DNA from: Trebonia sp963795335
GTDB taxonomy: Bacteria > Actinomycetota > Actinomycetes > Streptosporangiales > Streptosporangiaceae
DNA: 64,000 nucleotides
Assembly: GCA_963795335.1 (NCBI GenBank)
Contig: CAWCHI010000006.1
Location: forward strand, 496,001-560,000
Direction: 5' to 3'
Shown here in pieces: positions 36,705-46,140 of the stretch. Each line of letters starts with the position of its first letter. The stretch's first letter is position 1. Position numbers and translations under genes: made by a program. The notes beneath the pieces are model-generated. The model did not search any database. It was not told the origin of the DNA and was given only the letters and a program-made list of their open reading frames with translations.

Positions 36705-37720
36705 ATGTCAGAGGCACCGCTTACAGTTGGCCCTGTGACGGTGACAGCGACCACTGACGACCTTGAGTCTTACCGGCGCGAGCTGACCGGCTACTGCTAC
36801 CGGATGCTCGGCTCGGCTTTCGAGGCGGACGACGCGGTGCAGGAGACGATGCTGCGCGCGTGGAAGGCAGCCGACGGGTTCGAGGGACGGGCCTCACTCC
36901 GGTCCTGGCTCTACCGCATCGCCACCAACGTCTGCCTGGACGTGCTGCGCGGTGCGAAGCGGCGGGCGCTGCCGATGGACTTCGGCCCCGCATCCCCGCC
37001 GTATGAGTCCTCGCTGCGGCCATGGCCGGCCGAGGACTTGTGGGTCACGCCGATGCCGGACGCGCTGGTGGTGCCCGACCAGGGCGACCCGGCCGAGATC
37101 GCGGCGGTGCGGGACTCGGTGCGGCTCGCGTTCGTGACCGCGCTGCAGCACCTGCCGCCGCGGCAGCGGGCCGCGCTGATCTTGTGCGAGGTGCTCAAGC
37201 TGCCCGCGGCCGAGGCCGCGGGCGTCCTCGGCAGTTCGGTCGCGTCGGTGAACAGCGCCCTCCAGCGGGCCCGGGCGGCGCTGGCCGCGCTGCCCGAGCA
37301 CCAGCGGCCGTGCACGGTGGAGCCGGAGAACACCGAATTGCTCGAGCGGTACGTGGACGCGTTCCAGCGCTATGACATGACCGCTTTGCTCGCGTTTGCT
37401 GCGCGAGGACGCGCTGCAGACGATGCCCCCTTTCGAGATGTGGATCGAGGGGGCGCTCGAATATCACGACGTGGATGACGCAGCCGGGCCCCAGCGCCTG
37501 CGCCGGCTCCGTGCTCGTGCCGGTCCGGGCCAACGGCGTGCGCGCCTGGGGGCAGTACAAGCCCGACCCGGAGCAGGGCGGGCTGGCACCCTGGGGGCTT
37601 CAGGTGCACGAGGTCGAGGGGGGCAAGATCAGCCGGATGACGTTCTTCCTCGACGCCAAGCGGCTGTTCCCGCTGTTCGGGCTGCCGGAGCGGATCTTCG
37701 ACGACCGCCTGCCGCGCTGA
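36705..37720 (+). CDS. SigG-like ECF sigma factor with SnoaL C-terminal domain (two frame breaks)
   Basis: About 330 residues of the TIGR02960 type. Region 2 reads GYCYRMLGSAFEADDAVQET and SLRSWLYRIATNVCLDVLRG; region 4 reads VTALQHLPPRQRAALILCEV and EAAGVLGSSVASVNSALQRA. The C-terminal SnoaL-like fold, recovered after breaks near 37,395 and 37,470, reads MPPFEMWIEGALEYHDV, then VPVRANGVRAWGQYKPD, then LFPLFGLPERIFDDRLPR. The SnoaL domain of such factors replaces a separate anti-sigma protein. The ATG at 36705 lies just behind the hairpin; a GTG at 36735 is the alternative. Confidence 0.85.
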
Positions 37721-37777
37721 CGAGCCCGCCTGGGCTGCGCCCGGGCCTGCGCTGACCTTGCCGGATATGCTCACCTG

Positions 37778-38516
37778 GTGCGGGTTCTCTTGGTCAAGCA
37801 GGATCACAGCTCGCCCGGCGGGCTGATCGAGCGGCGGGTTCGCCGCGGCGGGCTGGGACGTGTCGGAGATGGTGGTGGTACCCGCCGGGCGCTACCACTC
37901 CCCCGATGTCACGGTGACGTTCCCCGTCGCCGGCCGCGTACGACGCGGTGGCGTTCTTCGGCGCCGCCTGGGCGGTGTACGACGAGGCTACGATCCCCTG
38001 GGTGGCCGACGAGATCGCCTACGCGCGGTCGCTGATCTCACTGGGGGTGCCGGTGCTCGGCATATGCTTCGGCGGGCAGATGCTCGCGGCGGCGCTCGGC
38101 GGGACGGTGTCGCGGGCTCCCATCCCGGAGATCGGCTGGGTCTCCGTTTCCTCCGACGAGCCCGCGCTCATCGAGCCGGGTCCCTGGCTAGAGTGGCATT
38201 TCGACCGGTTCACGGCTGCCGCCGGGGGTGCCCGGCGATCGCACGGACGGCGCTGGCGAACCAGGCATTCGTCCACGGGCGGGCGCTCGGCCTGCAGTTC
38301 CATCCCGAGGTGACCGGCGCAGTGCTCGAGGCCTGGCTGTCGGCCGGCGGCGCGGGCCGAGCTGGCCGAGCTCGGGGTCGACCCAGCGCCCTCATCGAGC
38401 AGGCCCGCTCGCTGGCCGACGGCGCCGCCGCCCGGGCCCGCGGGCTGGTCCGCCGGTTCGTCGCCGACGTCGCGCGGCGGCCCGCCGCGCCGCTGCTGGC
38501 GCCCTCGGCCGGCTGA
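37778..38516 (+). pseudogene. Class I glutamine amidotransferase, GMP synthase-like (frame breaks)
   Basis: About 245 residues are recovered across at least four frame changes. The nucleophile elbow is LGVPVLGICFGGQMLAAALG with the catalytic Cys; the His-Glu pair is in GLQFHPEVTGAVLEAWLSAG. The N-terminus reads VRVLLVKQDHSSPGGLIE and the C-terminus ARARGLVRRFVADVARRP. Proteins of this family (YfeJ-like) hydrolyse glutamine or gamma-glutamyl compounds. The breaks cluster with those of neighbouring genes. Confidence 0.78.
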
Positions 38517-38586
38517 TAAACGGACCCGGCTGAGACCGGGCTCACACCGGCACGAAGGCGACGAGATCGCCCGCCGGGCTTAGCGT

Positions 38587-39476
38587 ATGGGTGTGTCCCA
38601 CGACCTGCTGCAAGCCCTCGCGATCTTCGCGGCCGGGCTGGCGGCGGGCACGATCAACACGGTGGTCGGCTCGGGCACGCTGATCACCTTCCCCACCCTG
38701 CTCGCGTTCGGCTACCCGCCGGTGCTGGCGAACGTGTCCAACAACGTCGGCCTGGTGCCCGGGGTGGCCTCGGGGGTCCACGGCTACCGGGCCGAGCTGG
38801 CCGGGCAGCGGCGCCGGGTGATCCGGCTCGGGTCGGCATCACTGTGCGGCGGCCTGGTCGGGGCGATCCTGCTGCTCGTGCTGCCGGCCGGGGCGTTCAG
38901 ACGATCGTGCCCGTGCTGATCGGCATTGCCCTGGTCATGGTGGTGTTCCAGCCCCGGCTGGCGCGCTGGGTGGCGGCCAGGCAGCGCGCCGAGGCGGCGC
39001 GGCCGTGGCGGCGCCCGGCGCCTCCGGTGCCCGCGGCGACCACGGCTCGCCGGCGACGACGCCGGCCGTGGCCGGGCCCGGCGAGTCCGCCCCGGCCGAG
39101 ACCGCCCCGCAGGCACCGCTGCAGGTCGGCGGGCCGGTGCTGTGGGTGCTGGTGTTCCTGTCCGGGGTCTACGGCGGCTACTTCGGCGCGGCCCAGGGGG
39201 TGCTGCTGCTCGGGCTGATGGGCGTGGCGTTCACCGACAGCATGCAGCGCATCAACGCGGTCAAGAACGTACTCGCGGGCCTGGTCAACGGGATCGCGGC
39301 GGTGGTGTTCATCTTCGTGACGCACATCGACTGGGGCGCGGCCGGGCTGATCGCGGCCGGGGCGATCCTCGGCGGCCAGCTCGGCGCCCGGATCGGCAAG
39401 AAGCTGCCGCCGTGGGGGCTGCGGCGTGCTGATCATCTGCGTCGGCGTCGCGGCACTGGTGAAGCTGCTCGCCTGA
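38587..39476 (+). pseudogene. TauE/SafE-family sulfite/anion exporter (frame breaks)
   Basis: A polytopic membrane protein with about eight helices after three frame changes (near 38,900, 39,000 and 39,425). The N-terminal repeat has AGTINTVVGSGTLITFPTLL and NNVGLVPGVASGVHGYR; the second repeat has VFLSGVYGGYFGAAQGVLLL and NAVKNVLAGLVNGIAAVVF. The internal duplication typical of TauE/SafE is visible. A Pro/Ala-rich loop of about 40 residues separates the halves. Substrate unknown; sulfite, sulfonates or other anions in known members. Confidence 0.8.
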
Positions 39477-39579
39477 CCGGACAGCAGATTCTGCACTCGC
39501 CCGCAAAAGACGGGCTGGCGCCGCCCGCTGGCGCCGCAGCGAGACCGCCGTAACGGCTTCATAACAAGGGCCGCCTGCG

Positions 39580-40044
39580 GTGCTCCAGCTACGCCGGCAT
39601 GGCGTCTCTACAACCGGGGAGGCGATCTTCGGCGCCTTCACGGGGGGAGGGCGTGATGCGACAGCGACCGACGTCAGCGAGCGCGGGACCGACGCGGCGG
39701 CCGGCACCGATGCGTACCAGTGGCTGGCGTACGGCCGGCCACAGGGGTCGGGGCCGTACCAGGTGCCGCTGCGTGACCGGGCCTCCCGTCAGTGGCAGGC
39801 ACCGGAGCCGCAGTTCCGGCCCGCCGCGATCCCGGCCCAGCGGCCCGCGGCCACGCCGCCGTCCCTGGCGCCGTTGCCGCCCGCAGCCTCCTCCCGGCGA
39901 GCCGCCGACCGCCGCCTGGGACTAACCGTCGCACTGGTCTTTCTCGGCCTGTTCTGCCTGGTCGGGGCGTGGTGGCTGCACACGGCGAGCGCCGCCAGTC
40001 ACGTGCTGCCCGGCACCTCGGTGTCGGCGCCCGCGGGCCAGTAA
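39580..40044 (+). CDS. Small single-span membrane protein, function unknown
   Basis: Up to 154 residues with a Pro/Gln/Ala-rich N-terminal part (AYQWLAYGRPQGSGPYQVPL) and one C-terminal membrane helix (LGLTVALVFLGLFCLVGAWW), then a short tail. The start is not clear: no ATG is in frame, and the strong ribosome-site-like GGGGGGAGGG at 39,643 precedes a GTGATG in another frame, so an N-terminal frame error is possible. Confidence 0.55.
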   Translation: MLQLRRHGVSTTGEAIFGAFTGGGRDATATDVSERGTDAAAGTDAYQWLAYGRPQGSGPYQVPLRDRASRQWQAPEPQFRPAAIPAQRPAATPPSLAPLPPAASSRRAADRRLGLTVALVFLGLFCLVGAWWLHTASAASHVLPGTSVSAPAGQ

Positions 40045-40069
40045 GGCCGCCCGCCCGCGAGATTCCGCG

Positions 40070-40856
40070 TCAGAGGCCCACTTTCGACCCGTCGGTGACT
40101 TGGCTGGCCGGCGGCGCATCAGCGGCACCGGGGCGCCGACCGCGAAGTGGAGGTCGCCGCCGTCGTCGGTCTTGGTTTTGACCACGGTGACCCGCACCAG
40201 CTCGGGCTTGCTGGTGTCGGTCACGTAGGCCAGGTCGCCCGCGGAGTCCTTCGCGGCGTCCTTGACGTCAGCACCCGGACACCGTCCATCGTGATGACCG
40301 GGCCCTTGGCCGCCGGGTCCTGCGCCGACGAAGTCGACCCGATCACCTGCGCCAGGTTGCACATGCTGGCTACCCCGGCCATGTTCTTGTTACTGGTCGT
40401 GGTCGAGATGTAGCGCCCGTCGACGAGGGCAATGACGGTGGAGGCACTGGAGCCCGCGTTGGCCTTCCAGAACTTGTCGTCGGGCTTGAGGTAGACGCTC
40501 TTGCCGATCACGATGAGCTGGAAGCTGCCCTGACTGGCAGTGGCGAAGGTCCCGCTGCAGCCCTGGCCCGACTTGACGCCCACGTCGATGGTGTACGTCG
40601 TGCCGGAATTGCCGAGCGTGCCGGACATCTTCACCGTTGACGCGGCCTTGAGGTTGGCCAGCGCTTGCTTCAGCACCGCGTCGGCCGTAAGGCTGGCCAG
40701 CGGGTCGGGCGCGCTGCTGGTGCCGGCCCTGGCGGCGCTGCTGCTGGCGGCGGCAGAGGGCGAACCGCCGCTGGAACAGGCGCTGACGGCCAGGCAGGCG
40801 GCTCCCGCTAGCACCGCCACGGTCGGGCCAATGCGTCGCTGTCGACCACGAATCAT
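40070..40856 (-). CDS. LprG/LppX-like lipoprotein (frame break near C-terminus)
   Basis: About 262 residues. Lipoprotein signal with lipobox VSAC, a Ser/Ala-rich linker, then a beta-rich domain (VLKQALANLKAASTVKMSGT, YTIDVGVKSGQGC, LIVIGKSVYLKPDDKFW, LVDGRYISTTTSNKN) and, after a break near 40,270, DAAKDSAGDLAYVTDTSKPE and LVRVTVVKTKTDDGGDLHF. The layout resembles LppX_LprAFG lipoproteins, which carry lipids or glycolipids, but the match is by pattern only. The ATG at 40856 follows a GGGGGA site. Confidence 0.75.
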
Positions 40857-41015
40857 CAAAGTCCCCCGTTCACCGTTGGATATTGCGAAGCTTAAGGGAA
40901 TTTGTAAACAAACTGGGAGATTGCCGAGAGAACTGTAACGGAAACGAGTCACAGTGCCAGGACACCGGCGAACTGCCCCGGAGACGCGCCAACGGCGTCC
41001 CGTGCATGGCAATGG

Positions 41016-42001
41016 TCAGCGTGGAGGCAACTGCGCCAGCTCGACCAGCTGGTGGACGCTGACCGCGCCGGCCAGGGCGCAGCCGGCCGAGACGGCCACC
41101 AGCGCGGTGGCCAGCAGCAGCAGCAGCGGTGAGGCCCCGCGGGGAGGGGCCAGCATGGCGGCGACCCGGCGCGGGACCGGACCCGGTCGCCGCAGCCTGG
41201 CCCCCGTCAGCCCGGCAGCGGTGCGCCCGGCCCAGGCGGGCCCGGTGATGCCGAGGGCCGACAGCATCCGGGGCCGCCCGGGCGGGGAAGCTGAGCTGGC
41301 GAGGGCGGCCCGGGCGATGGCGCGGGCGGTGAGCGGCGCGGTCACCCGCCGCAGCCGCCGCGCGCTCGTCCGCCCAGCGTTCGACGGCGTAGCCGACCTC
41401 GGCGGCGACCGGGCGGAGGAGCGGGTTGCCGCGGCCGCGAGCCGGGCGGCCGAGGTGAACAGGTAGTGCGAGCTCGCGGCGTGCGCGCGCTCGTGGGCGA
41501 GGAGCACGTCGCGCTCCCGGCCGGACAGGGCGCCGAGCATGCCCTCGGTGACCACGATCCGGCAGGGCCAGCCGGGGAGTCGTGTAGGCGTCGGCGGCGG
41601 CGTCCGCGGTCACCACTACCTGGCCGGTGCCCGGCAGCGTGCGGGCGCGCCGGTGCGCGGCGGCGATCGCGCCGCCCGCGGCGCCACAAGCGCCCGGGCG
41701 CGCGGCGGCCGCGGCCAGCACCAGCAGGCCGCCCGCCACCAGCGCGACCGGGCACGGAGATCGCGTCGCCGCGGCTGATCACCGCGGCCGACAGGTGACC
41801 GGCGGACTCGACGAAGCCCGACCCGGAGCAGCGCCGACAGCGCGAGCAGGCCGAGCACGGCGTGCGAGGCGAGGGCGAGCGCGAGCGCGCCCGCCGCGAG
41901 CAGCCAGGCCGCGGCGGCGGGCGGCAGCCGGGCCGCCAGCGGCCGGGCGCCAGGGCCGCGGCGAGCGGGATCAGCAGCGGGATGTAGACGGCTAGCTCCA
42001 T
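41016..42001 (-). pseudogene. M56-family (BlaR1/MecR1-like) membrane metallopeptidase (frame breaks)
   Basis: About 325 residues after several frame changes. The zinc motif HExxH is in DVLLAHERAHAASSHYLFTS, and PLLRPVAAEVGYAVERWADE contains the third zinc ligand region. Membrane helices occur at the N-terminus (ELAVYIPLLIPLAAALAPG) and C-terminus (LLLLLATALVAVSAGCALAG). There is no penicillin-binding sensor domain. Short actinobacterial M56 proteins encoded with BlaI cleave or regulate the repressor. The ATG at 42001 has a GGAGG site 5 bases upstream and lies just after the blaI stop. Confidence 0.82.
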
Positions 42002-42023
42002 GCCCGCCTCCATGGGTCCATCG

Positions 42024-42468
42024 CTACCGGCCGGCGTCCGCGTCCGGGCCGGCCAGCATCTTGCGCAGCAGTTCCTCGTCCTGTCGACAGCGAGGAGACG
42101 AACCGCGCGAGCACGGCCTCGCGGTCGGCTTCGGCGTCGAGCACCCGGGCCATCTGCCGGGCCGCGAGCCCGGGCTCGTCGGCGACCGGCGCGTAGCGGT
42201 ACACCCGCCCGGTCTTATGCCGGCTGAGAACGCCCTTGGCGTGCAGCCGGGTGAGGATCGTCACCACCGTGGTATACGCGAGGTCGCCGCCGACATCCTC
42301 CCGCACTTCGCCGGGGGACAAGGCCCCGCTGGCCTGCTGCAGCACGCCGAGGACGGCCGCCTCGAGCTGCCCGGCGGCCCGGCGGGCGGGCACCGCCCCG
42401 GCCTCGGCTGCACCCGCCTCGGGAGCACGGGCGGTATCAGGGACGGCCCGGTCGGATCCATTGGGCAT
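42024..42468 (-). CDS. BlaI/MecI-family repressor (frame break near C-terminus)
   Basis: A winged-helix repressor of about 148 residues: LEAAVLGVLQQASGALSPGE, VREDVGGDLAYTTVVTILTR, LHAKGVLSRHKTGRVYRYAP, then a dimerisation helix GLAARQMARVLDAEADREAV. After a one-base break near 42,085 it ends SSQ-like DEELLRKMLAGPDADAGR at a TAG at 42024. BlaI repressors control the M56 peptidase operon and cell-wall or beta-lactam response genes. It has no promoter-proximal gap to the M56 gene. Confidence 0.88.
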
Positions 42469-42694
42469 CGGGCGCCATCAACCCCCTTCGGTCAGCTAGC
42501 ATCTACGGGTCTGTAGAAATTCTACCGCGGGGCAGACGACGCGCCCGCCAGGCGGCCAGCAATGGCCGGCCCTGGGCCGGTAGTCTGGTCGCTCGCTGGC
42601 CGGGCCGCCGGTGCGGGCAGAACGTGACCGGACGGGCCGCTCGCCGCGCACGCTATTGCTTCCGTTTGACGAAGAGAAACGAAAGGCGGGGCCG

Positions 42695-44131
42695 ATGTCG
42701 GCACACCTGACCTACCTCGAGGCGGTCGTCACCGGCCTCGTCCAGGGGGTGACCGAGCTTTTCCCGGTCTCCAGCCTGGGCCACAACGTGCTGATCCCGG
42801 CGCTGGTCGGCGGGAACTGGGCGACCGCGCTCAACGTGTCCGCCAAGGGCTCGCCCTACCTCGCGTTCATCGTCGGGCTGCACGTGGCGACCGCGGTCGC
42901 GATGATCGTGTACTTCTGGCGGGACTGGCTGCGCATCGTGCGCGGGTTCTTCTCCTCGATCAGGAAGCGGTCCGCCACGACTCCCGACGAGCGGCTGGCC
43001 TGGATGATCATCCTGGCGACGATCCCGGTGGGCATCGTCGGTGCGGCGCTGCAGCACGTGTTCATCACGGTCTTCGCCAAGCCGGAGCTGGCCGCCCTGT
43101 TCCTCGCCATCAACGGGCTCATCCTGCTGGGCAGCGAGCGGATGCGGCGGGCCCGGGAAGCGAAGAGGGCCGGGGCGAGCCCGGCCATGGGTGCCGGGCC
43201 TGGATCGATGCAGGCGGGCGGGCCGCCCACGCGGGCCGGATGGCCGCCGAACGGCGGGCCCGGGCCGCAGGGGTACTCGCAGCAGCCGCAGCAGCAGCAA
43301 TGGCAGGGCCCCGGGCCGCGGCCCGGGCAGGATGACGACGACTGGCAGCGGGAGCAGTACGGACCCGGGCGCCACCAGGCAGGCGGCCCCGGCGCGCGCG
43401 GCCAGCAGCAGCCCGGCCCGGGGCAGTACGGTGGCCAGCCGGGCCAGTACGGGCAGCCGGAGCAGCCGGCCAGGGCCAGTACGGTGGCCAGCCGGGCCAG
43501 TACGGGCAGCCCGGCCAGGTACGGGCAGCCGGACCAGTACGGGCAGGCACCCGGCCGACGGCACCCGGCTGCGAGGCGCGGCTGGCCCGGTGGGTGACCC
43601 CCGTGCACCGCAGTCACCGCCGCCGGGCGGCCGGCACGGTAACCCGGGCGGGCGCGGCGCCCCCGGGGGCGGCCACGCGGCCGGCCGCGCGCAACCGCCG
43701 GCGCCACCGGCTCGTCCGGGCCGGCGATCGAGGCCGACCGGCGGATCTCCACCATGAGCTACCTGCGGGCGGTGCTGGTCGGCTCCGCACAGATCCTCGC
43801 CCTGTTCCCCGGTATCAGCCGGGACGGGATCGTCACCGTGACCGGCATGTGGCGCGGAATGCGCCGGGAAGACGCGGTGCGGTTCTCGTTCCTGCTGTCG
43901 GCCCCGGTGATCCTCGCCGCGGGCGTACTCAAGGCCAAGGACCTGACCGGGCCGATGAGCAAGGGCATCCACGGGCCGATCCTGGTCGGCTCGCTGGTCG
44001 CCTTCGTCTGCGCCTACCTGTCCGTCCGCTTCCTGACCAAGTACTTCAGCGAGGACAAGTCGCTGAACCCGTTCGGCATCTACTGCCTGATCGCCGGGCT
44101 CGGGTCGCTCGCTTACCTGGCGCTGAAGTAA
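42695..44131 (+). CDS. uppP: Undecaprenyl-diphosphatase UppP/BacA with a long low-complexity insertion (frame breaks inside it)
   Basis: The ends are a normal UppP: LEAVVTGLVQGVTELFPVSS with LGHNVLIP (the Glu-rich first motif) at the N-terminus, and LFPGISRDGIVTVTGMWRGM (second motif, PGxSR) in the C-terminal half, with about eight helices in total. Between LFLAINGLILLGSERMRRAR and ISTMSYLRAVLVGSAQILAL lie roughly 190 extra residues rich in Gln, Gly, Pro and Tyr (GQYG repeats). Usual UppP length is about 270-290, here about 478. Frame is lost and regained inside the repeat region (about 43,450-43,720). The enzyme recycles the lipid carrier for cell-wall synthesis. The ATG at 42695 follows AAAGGCGGGG. 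Confidence 0.88.
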
Positions 44132-44140
44132 CCCCAAGAC

Positions 44141-44180
44141 GCGCCGCGGGCGGGACGCCCCCCCCGCCCGCCCGCGGCGC
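44141..44180 (+). terminator. Perfect 14-bp hairpin after uppP
   Basis: Arms 44141-44154 and 44167-44180 (GCGCCGCGGGCGGG and its complement) are exact. It starts 9 bases after the uppP stop and is a strong termination candidate without a T-run. Confidence 0.65.
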
Positions 44181-44196
44181 CCTAACCGCCGCCGCG

Positions 44197-44233
44197 CCGT
44201 CGTTGCCGTGATAAGCAGGCGCGGCAACGACGG
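44197..44233 (+). terminator. Second perfect hairpin, 12 bp, after uppP
   Basis: CCGTCGTTGCCG at 44197-44208 pairs exactly with CGGCAACGACGG at 44222-44233 across a 13-base loop. With the hairpin at 44141 it makes a tandem terminator-like pair. Confidence 0.55.
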
Positions 44234-44311
44234 CCTGCGGCAGGTCTACCCCTTTGCGGAATGCCGCCTTACCATGACCTCAACATCAGCGTCTCGTCCT
44301 GAACGAAGGCG

Positions 44312-44686
44312 ATGACCATGGGGCGTTCGGCTTTGCCGCCTCGACCGGAAGACGCGGACTCATGGGGTGAGTTCCACGCGCGGCTGGAGGCTGAGCTGGC
44401 TGGCCGCCGCCGTCCCTGGACCCCGCTCTGGTGGGTGGTCGCGGGCCTGTTGTTCGGGACCGGGCTGGTCTGCAACGCCTACGCCTTCCAGGGCCAGGGG
44501 TGGGTGCTGTGGGCTGGCATGCTCGCCTCGCTGGCCATCGTCGGCGTGATGGCGGCCCGGGCGGTGGACCGGGCGGACCGTGACCGGACCCGCGCCGCCG
44601 AGCTGACCGAACTGCAAGACGCCTGGCGCCAGCACCTCGGCTACGGGTCGCCCGACCAGCTGGACCAGCGCCCGCTCGGCTGGTGA
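44312..44686 (+). CDS. Small two-helix membrane protein, function unknown
   Basis: A 124-residue protein with an acidic/basic N-terminal part (EDADSWGEFHARLEAELAGR), two membrane helices (WWVVAGLLFGTGLVCNAYAF and VLWAGMLASLAIVGVMAARA) and a polar C-terminal helix (AAELTELQDAWRQHLGYG). ATG at 44312 follows GAAGG. No family recognised. Confidence 0.75.
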   Translation: MTMGRSALPPRPEDADSWGEFHARLEAELAGRRRPWTPLWWVVAGLLFGTGLVCNAYAFQGQGWVLWAGMLASLAIVGVMAARAVDRADRDRTRAAELTELQDAWRQHLGYGSPDQLDQRPLGW

Positions 44687-44701
44687 CCGCGCCCGTCCTC
44701 G

Positions 44702-44766
44702 CTAGCCGGCCACGCCCGGCACGACCAGGCCGGACTCATAGGCGATGACCACCAGCTGCGCCCGGT
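44702..44766 (-). pseudogene. Remnant of a LuxR/NarL-type response regulator C-terminus
   Basis: The minus strand reads DRAQLVVIAYESGLVVPGVA, then a TAG stop. This is the last segment of the NarL/LuxR DNA-binding domain; the rest of the gene is absent upstream. Confidence 0.6.
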
Positions 44767-44783
44767 CGCGGGGGCTGGGGCGG

Positions 44784-44938
44784 ACCGGGCGGCTGGTCAC
44801 CAGCGCGGCGCTGATCCTGCTGTCCGGGTTCGTCTCGATGTCGACCGCCGGGATGACCGAAACCTGAAGCTCCTCGCCACCGGACTCGGGGCCGGGATCG
44901 TGGCCGGCGCCGTGGTGGTCCGCTGCCTGCTGGTGCCG
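44784..44938 (+). pseudogene. Remnant of an MMPL-family transporter C-terminus
   Basis: The plus strand reads TGRLVTSAALILLSGFVSMS and, after a one-base shift, LKLLATGLGAGIVAGAVVVR with CLLVP behind it. This is the C-terminal pair of helices of MMPL/RND-like transporters, where LATGLGAGIL(L/V)DA and LLVPA are typical. Only about 50 residues remain; the sequence then becomes repetitive (GSWPAP), so it is gene debris. Confidence 0.6.
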
Positions 44939-45026
44939 GGATCGTGGCCGGCGCCGCGGCCGGCCTCAGCCGCGGTGCCGCTGAGGCCGGGGCGTCGCCG
45001 GGGGCCCGCGGCTCCGCCCAGGGCGG

Positions 45027-46118
45027 TTAGCTGAGCGCGCTTCCTTCGGCGATGGTTCCGGGGGCCGGGTCGGCCTGGTTCTGCTCGGTGATCCAGCCGT
45101 CGATCCGCTCCCACCAGTCGTACAGCCAGGTCAGCTGGTCGTCGCGGTCGGCCCCGTGCGGCACGCTCGGTGGCGGGCACCCGCCACCAGCGGGCGGTGA
45201 CGGCCATGTCGATGAGCAGGCGGCGCCACACGTCGCGCACGCTGACCAGGCGGTCGAGTCCGGTGTGGGCGACGAAGATGACGTCCGCCTGCGGGCAGGC
45301 GGCGATCGCGGCGAGCGCACCGCTGCCGTGCGGCGGCAGCACGTTCGGCATCGCCGCCGCGCGCCGGGCCAGGTCGGGACGGCCACCCCGGCGAAGCCGG
45401 TCGGGCGGCGCGGCGCCAGCGGGCCGGGGTCCAGTTGCCGCCCTCGGGGAAGATGACGAGGGCGGCGGGCCCGCGCAGGCCGGCCGCGAGGCGGCGGATC
45501 TGCTCGGTCCGCTCGCGGGCGTTGGCGGCGGTGTCGGCGGCCCGGCGCAGGAACGCGTTGGGCAGCCGGTTGGCCACGATGTCGGCGGTCGGGTCGAGCT
45601 GCAGGGTCGCCTTCATGACGACCTGGGGGCGGCGCTCGTACACGCTCAGCAGCTGGTGGATCAGCAGCAGCGAGTCGCCCGGGCCGGCGTGGCGGCTGAG
45701 CACGATGAGCCGGCTGGTCCGCGCACCCCGGGTCACCGTCCGCGGGCGGTCACCGTCAGCCGCAGCCCGCAGGCCCGTTCGGCTGTCCGGTAGACCAGGT
45801 CGAGGAACCATCTCATGACCGCGTAATGCCGCGCCTGGTATGCCTCGGTGCCCAGCCGGCCGCCGAACCCGCTGGCGAGCCACAGGCCGAGGAAGACCGT
45901 CAGCGCCGCGGTTTCCCCGGTCGACCAGGCGAGCCCGAGGATGAAGATCCGCAGCAGCCGTGAATGGCGCACCCGGCCCTTGTCGTGTGCGCTGCCGGAT
46001 GAGGTTGAAGGCCCAGCTGAGCAGCGCTACCGGCGGGGTCAGCACGGCCAGGGCGCAGCCGATCATGATGACCAGCGGCACCAGCAGCAGGCGGCGGATC
46101 GGCAGGCGGCGGCAGCAT
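45027..46118 (-). pseudogene. PlsC-like 1-acylglycerol-phosphate acyltransferase (frame breaks)
   Basis: About 360 residues are recovered across four or more frame changes. Two N-terminal helices (VPLVIMIGCALAVLTPPVAL and AALTVFLGLWLASGF) precede the acyltransferase core with the HxxxxD motif in LIVLSRHAGPGDSLLLIHQL and the glycerol-phosphate motif FPEGGNWTP. The distal part reads CPQADVIFVAHTGLDRLVSV and DQLTWLYDWWERIDGWITEQ, ending at 45027. Function by family: acyl transfer to lysophospholipids or related lipids at the membrane. It follows the patatin gene on the same strand. Confidence 0.78.
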
Positions 46119-46140
46119 CGGCGCCTCCGGTGGTGGACGG

